From Bacteriovorax sp. Seq25_V (GTDB taxonomy: Bacteria; Bdellovibrionota; Bacteriovoracia; Bacteriovoracales; Bacteriovoracaceae), in NCBI RefSeq assembly GCF_000447795.1, contig NZ_AUNI01000009.1, forward strand, positions 1-64,000: a stretch of 64,000 nt of DNA, read 5' to 3'. Both the position numbers and the translations under genes were made by a program. This document shows, one piece after another, positions 60,785 to 64,000 of the stretch. How positions within the stretch are numbered: the first letter of the stretch is position 1; every line of letters begins with the position of its first letter. The notes beneath the pieces are model-generated. The model saw nothing but the letters and a program-made list of their open reading frames with translations, searched no databases and was not told where the DNA came from.

Positions 60785-61464
60785 AATTAGATTTAAAATG
60801 GACAGAGAAAATTGGTTTTCCAATTATTTTTTCTATTATTATTGGATCAGTAATTATTGCGAGAACTGACTTAACCTACTATCAAGCGGTCCTTACTCGT
60901 GAAGATGGATTCCTCGAGTGGTTAACTGTTGTTGCTCTTTTTATGGGTGCCCTGACTTGTTTTTATCGAGCGAAGATTCTTGTTACTTTTAGACCATCTA
61001 CCTTTATTTTGGGACTAGTGGTGATGGGTTTTATTTTTCTATTTGGAGTAGGAGAAGAAATTAGCTGGGGACAAAGAATTTTTGGCTGGGGATCACCTCA
61101 GTTTTTCCAACAGTTTAATACTCAGGGTGAGACAAATATTCACAACCTCGCTTTTGGTGGGACTAAACTTAATAAGCTAGTGTTTGGTTTAATCCTAGGG
61201 ATCTGTATTGCATTTTACTTTTTGGTGCTTCCTTTTCTTTATAAGAAGTTTCCAAAGGTTAGAAGCCTAGTTGATAGATTTGCACTTCCTATTCCAAAAG
61301 GCTTTCATATTGTAGCTTATTTAATTTTAGCTGGTTTGGCGGAATTAATTCCAGGACATAAGAAGGGCGAGATTTTAGAGTTTGGTGGTTGTTGGATTTT
61401 TTATATGATGACCCTCGAGCCATTTAATAGAGAACGTTTTTCAAGAAAGTCATTTAAGAGATAA
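60781..61464 (+). CDS. Integral membrane protein with GEEISWGQ motif, unknown
   Basis: 227 residues with six hydrophobic segments. A loop carries GVGEEISWGQRIFGWGSP followed by NTQGETNIHNLAFGG; acidic GEExSWGQ and the N-x-H pattern are conserved in an uncharacterised membrane family and suggest a metal or active site at the membrane surface. It is coupled to rpiB by an ATGA overlap. Its function is unknown, but the conserved charged loop implies an enzyme rather than a simple anchor. Confidence 0.6.
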   Translation: MKLDLKWTEKIGFPIIFSIIIGSVIIARTDLTYYQAVLTREDGFLEWLTVVALFMGALTCFYRAKILVTFRPSTFILGLVVMGFIFLFGVGEEISWGQRIFGWGSPQFFQQFNTQGETNIHNLAFGGTKLNKLVFGLILGICIAFYFLVLPFLYKKFPKVRSLVDRFALPIPKGFHIVAYLILAGLAELIPGHKKGEILEFGGCWIFYMMTLEPFNRERFSRKSFKR

Positions 61465-61491
61465 AAAAAGCACCTTGAAGGTGCTTTTTTT
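61464..61491. terminator. Bidirectional terminator
   Basis: GCACC-ttgaa-GGTGC with A7 and T7 flanks between convergent genes. Confidence 0.85.
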
Positions 61492-62218
61492 ATATTAACT
61501 TTCCAAAGATTCTTAAAACTCTAAGTTTTAAGACGGCGAATACTGCTTCAGTAATAATACCTCCACCCATTTTTGACTGACCGTCACGTCTTTCATAAAA
61601 AATGATCGGAACTTCTTTTACATTTAGTCCCATTGCCCAAATTTTATAATTAAGCTCTAGTTGAAAGATATATCCGTTAGAAATAATGCGATCAAGATTA
61701 AGGCTTGTTAACGCCTTTCTTGTAAAGCATTTGAATCCACCAGTCGTATCGTGGACGGGAATGTTCGTAATAAAACGAGTATAAATAGATGCTAGGTAAG
61801 AGAGTAGTAGTCGTCTAAATGGCCAGTTGATGATTCTAATTCCGTCGATATAGCGAGAACCAATTACAAGATCATTTGTTTGTGCTGCTTCTAGAAGATC
61901 TGGAATTTGATTTGGGTCGTGGGAAAAGTCACAGTCCATTTCAAATACAAAGTCATAACCTTTTTCAATCGCCCATCTAAAACCAGTGATGTAAGCAGTT
62001 CCAAGCCCAAGCTTTCCTTTTCTTTCAATCATATTAAGGTTGCTATAAGTCGCTTGAAGCTTTTTAACAACTTCTGCTGTTCCATCTGGTGAGCCATCTT
62101 CAATAATAAGAAGTGAGATCTCAGGATAAAGACCAAAAACAGTTGTGATCATTCTCTCAATATTATCAATTTCATTATAAGTTGGAATAATGATGAGTGT
62201 TTTATTATATGGTAACAA
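61490..62218 (-). CDS. Polyprenol-phosphate mannosyltransferase-like GT2
   Basis: 242 residues. The N-terminal GT2 motifs are IIPTYNEIDNIERMI, IEDGSPDGTAEVV, FEMDCDFSHDPNQIPDLL and GSRYIDG, as in dolichol-phosphate mannose synthase. There is no C-terminal membrane helix, as in the short DPMS subclass. It transfers a sugar from a nucleotide sugar to a polyprenyl phosphate carrier at the cytoplasmic face. It stands upstream of no obvious flippase gene here. A DCC-type protein gene precedes it by 9 nt on the same strand. Confidence 0.85.
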   Translation of the reverse strand: MLPYNKTLIIIPTYNEIDNIERMITTVFGLYPEISLLIIEDGSPDGTAEVVKKLQATYSNLNMIERKGKLGLGTAYITGFRWAIEKGYDFVFEMDCDFSHDPNQIPDLLEAAQTNDLVIGSRYIDGIRIINWPFRRLLLSYLASIYTRFITNIPVHDTTGGFKCFTRKALTSLNLDRIISNGYIFQLELNYKIWAMGLNVKEVPIIFYERRDGQSKMGGGIITEAVFAVLKLRVLRIFGKLI

Positions 62219-62227
62219 GATATTCTC

Positions 62228-62608
62228 CTATCTCATACATGACGGACATTTACGCTTAATGTTCTGGCGGTACTGATTGGTCATGTGGTGAAAATAATTA
62301 ATAGCTTTTTTTCCCATATCACTCTCAATTAGCCAAGAAAATTTACTCACAAGTGGGTTGAGTTGCATGAGATAAGTGACAACTTCCTTGCCTGAAATAA
62401 ACGTCCCATCTTCCTTAATCAGGTGAATTTCTTCATAACACTTATCTTTGTTTAGGAGCGGGAAAACTTCGTATATCGATTCATCCTGAATAGGAACCAT
62501 CGTGATACTATCAGTTTTATTGATCTTCAGTAGTGAGTCTTTAAATCTGACGCAGAGTGAGCACTCTTGGTCAAATAGTAGAATTGGTAACTTTGGTTTA
62601 TCTTCCAT
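62228..62608 (-). CDS. DCC-family thiol-disulfide oxidoreductase-like protein
   Basis: 126 residues. DQECSLCVRF supplies the D-x-x-C-x-x-C motif (Cys16, Cys19) of the DUF393/DCC family, and the C-terminal end RKCPSCMR adds another Cys pair. The family is thought to act as a thioredoxin-like redox protein. No signal peptide. It sits between the GT2 gene and the large secreted or membrane protein gene on one strand. Confidence 0.8.
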   Translation of the reverse strand: MEDKPKLPILLFDQECSLCVRFKDSLLKINKTDSITMVPIQDESIYEVFPLLNKDKCYEEIHLIKEDGTFISGKEVVTYLMQLNPLVSKFSWLIESDMGKKAINYFHHMTNQYRQNIKRKCPSCMR

Positions 62609-62629
62609 GACAACCCCTTTTGTTTAAAG

Positions 62630-64000
62630 TTATTCAGCGATATCGAGCCTCTTCCTCGCACTTACTTGGTAGCGGCGTGAGATGATATCAAATATTCCTG
62701 TACTCTTGTCTCTCGTTATTTCTGCGGAGCGAGATGCTGTCTCTGCAAATTTGATAACACCAGAGTTTGTTCCATTATTAGTACCTTTCTTTCTTTTCAT
62801 TTTATTTAACATACTTGCATAATCGTCGTTCTTCTTTGAGCTCTTAGATGAACCAGAAATTCCATCTCCTCCAGTAAACTTCATTGAAGGAGTTGTGCTT
62901 CTTGCATTGTATTTATAAGGCTTATAGGCCGCATATCTTCTACTTGCACTTGCTTTAAACTTCTCTTCGTTCTTCTTTGATTCTGGAGTAGCTTTTTGTG
63001 AAAGAATCGCTGCTCCTAGTTCTTTTGATAGGCCAAGGGCCTCAAACTCTGCAAGGGTATTTTTTTGGTCATCGTTGAGAGGAGATTTTTCAAGATCAAT
63101 CTTATCTGCATTGTCTTTTAGAATCCCTTTTGCCATCGCAAATAATTTTCCTGAGTCTGTATTTACTTCGTATACGGTTTGGCCTGGCTTCATTGAGCCC
63201 TTAGCCATTTTTAGAAAAGGTGAGAGTGCCATGGCAGCGGGCTGTGGAATATGAATACCATCAAGATTACCTTTAATCGTCTTATCAAGACATGTATTCG
63301 TTTTTGCACAGGCACATGTTGCATCTGTTTTTAGCTGTTCAGTTAAACAAGAAACTTGGTAAGTCGTATCACCTGCAACACGTTGTCTGATCTCTGGCAT
63401 ACAGTAAGTAACATCATTCATTGTTTCAGGTTGAGAACAGTAACAATCACGTTCAGAAATAGGGTTACAAGCACCTGCTCCTTTAAGTTTTGAAGCTAGT
63501 TGCTCAACTGTTCTTTGAGCTTTTTCATGCTCTTTCTTTTCCCAGTCGTAGTAACGCCATAGAAGAGTAGAAGCTCCAAGTTTTAACCAGTTTTGCCAAG
63601 CGGTTGGACTAGCTGGACCCATCAGCATTGCTGTATAACAAGCTGTTGTTGCTCCCCAACCGATAACCTGAGTCTTTACAGATTTTGCACGACCCTCATG
63701 ACTCCTTGCTTGCTTATATAGCATATCCGCTTGGGTTTCCTGGGACTTCGAAGGTGTTTGCTCAATGAATTCTTGCTCAGTCTTTTGTTGAAATAAAGCT
63801 ATTGTTTCTGTTCCCATTGGAATGTAGCGACAGTAGTCTTCCATCTCATCTTTTTCTTGGCCGTTTTTTTTCTTGTCACCATCTAAGGCGTCTTCTGCGG
63901 TACTGGCGTCATCTTTTGCTGCTTTAGAAGCCTCATCTGTAAGACCTTCCTTTTCAGCTAGTTCCTGAGTGTTATCTCTTTTATTAATTAGATCCTTAGT
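62630..64000 (-). CDS. Large Cys-containing protein of unknown function (5' end outside window)
   Basis: The minus-strand frame stays open to the window edge beyond the internal ATG at 63844 (upstream residues include KDLINKRDNTQELAEKEG), so the N-terminus is missing. The part seen is a Lys/Asp/Glu-rich region, a hydrophobic stretch near the middle (GWGATTACYTAMLMGPA), and then a cysteine cluster (ACNPISERDCYCSQP, YCMPEIR, SCLTEQLKTDATCACAKTNTC). A Ser/Lys-rich tail follows. No known family. A membrane-bound or exported protein is inferred. Confidence 0.65.
   Translation of the reverse strand, partial: TKDLINKRDNTQELAEKEGLTDEASKAAKDDASTAEDALDGDKKKNGQEKDEMEDYCRYIPMGTETIALFQQKTEQEFIEQTPSKSQETQADMLYKQARSHEGRAKSVKTQVIGWGATTACYTAMLMGPASPTAWQNWLKLGASTLLWRYYDWEKKEHEKAQRTVEQLASKLKGAGACNPISERDCYCSQPETMNDVTYCMPEIRQRVAGDTTYQVSCLTEQLKTDATCACAKTNTCLDKTIKGNLDGIHIPQPAAMALSPFLKMAKGSMKPGQTVYEVNTDSGKLFAMAKGILKDNADKIDLEKSPLNDDQKNTLAEFEALGLSKELGAAILSQKATPESKKNEEKFKASASRRYAAYKPYKYNARSTTPSMKFTGGDGISGSSKSSKKNDDYASMLNKMKRKKGTNNGTNSGVIKFAETASRSAEITRDKSTGIFDIISRRYQVSARKRLDIAE

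Overview
The window looks like a stretch of chromosome from a low-GC, Gram-negative bacterium with a complex envelope. It has many lipoproteins, secreted proteins and orphan periplasmic binding proteins, an outer-membrane barrel candidate, a UmuD/UmuC cassette and dense bidirectional terminators. The protein mix (serine kinase PrkA, FGE-like surface proteins, small Cys-rich secreted proteins, an extra ParA/ParB pair, few long operons) fits a Bdellovibrio-and-like organism, most like the Bacteriovorax/Halobacteriovorax group. That placement is inference from gene content and base composition; no marker such as 16S rRNA is present.

Layout. 1-3012: end of a tail-fibre-like surface protein with an FGE/lectin-type C-terminus, then secreted Cys-rich proteins and a lipoprotein. 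3212-10517: a 7.3 kb accessory island. It is bounded by a 75-bp direct repeat (73/75 identical) and lies beside a CAT-anticodon tRNA whose last 21 nt are present three times within about 340 bp. Its cargo is a helicase-nuclease with a DnaG-type CHC2 zinc finger, a RelA/SpoT-domain synthetase co-translated with an NA37/YejK-like nucleoid protein, a truncated DUF4468-like gene, a decayed large serine recombinase and a membrane protein. The helicase and synthetase genes converge with a 4-nt overlap. This island is the best candidate for an undescribed (probably anti-phage or toxin-antitoxin) system.

10832-18182: housekeeping and envelope genes (dapF, tlyA, LOG protein, radical SAM protein, GT9 glycosyltransferase coupled to a subtilisin). 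18239-19277: an IS1-like insertion sequence that supplies the stop codon of an Lrp/AsnC regulator divergent from asnB. 21471-32885: membrane and periplasmic proteins (Bax-inhibitor-like, MscS, NhaC antiporter, two orphan solute-binding proteins), SelO, a GNAT enzyme and a degenerate GAF/kinase-like protein. 33015-42505: tRNA-His, barrel protein, HAD phosphatase overlapping prkA, an FGE-like protein with a Cys-rich partner, then a nadA cluster (rhodanese, NadA, NifS-type desulfurase, ligand-less 5'-nucleotidase-like lipoprotein).

42723-50322: parA-parB-binding protein, a secreted protein, glutamate dehydrogenase, then a mutagenesis cassette: a stand-alone ComM/Mg-chelatase-like N-domain, UmuD with an apparently leaderless promoter, and UmuC. 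50344-50545 carries a promoter, a long hairpin and a terminator, probably a 6S-like small RNA. 50551-64000: glycolysis genes (pfkA, gpmI), a lipoprotein, acyl-CoA dehydrogenase followed by a predicted PD-(D/E)XK protein, an RlmL-like methyltransferase, a ThrB-like kinase, ahcY, rpiB, a dolichol-phosphate-mannose-synthase-like GT2, a DCC thiol protein and the 5'-truncated end of a large uncharacterised gene.
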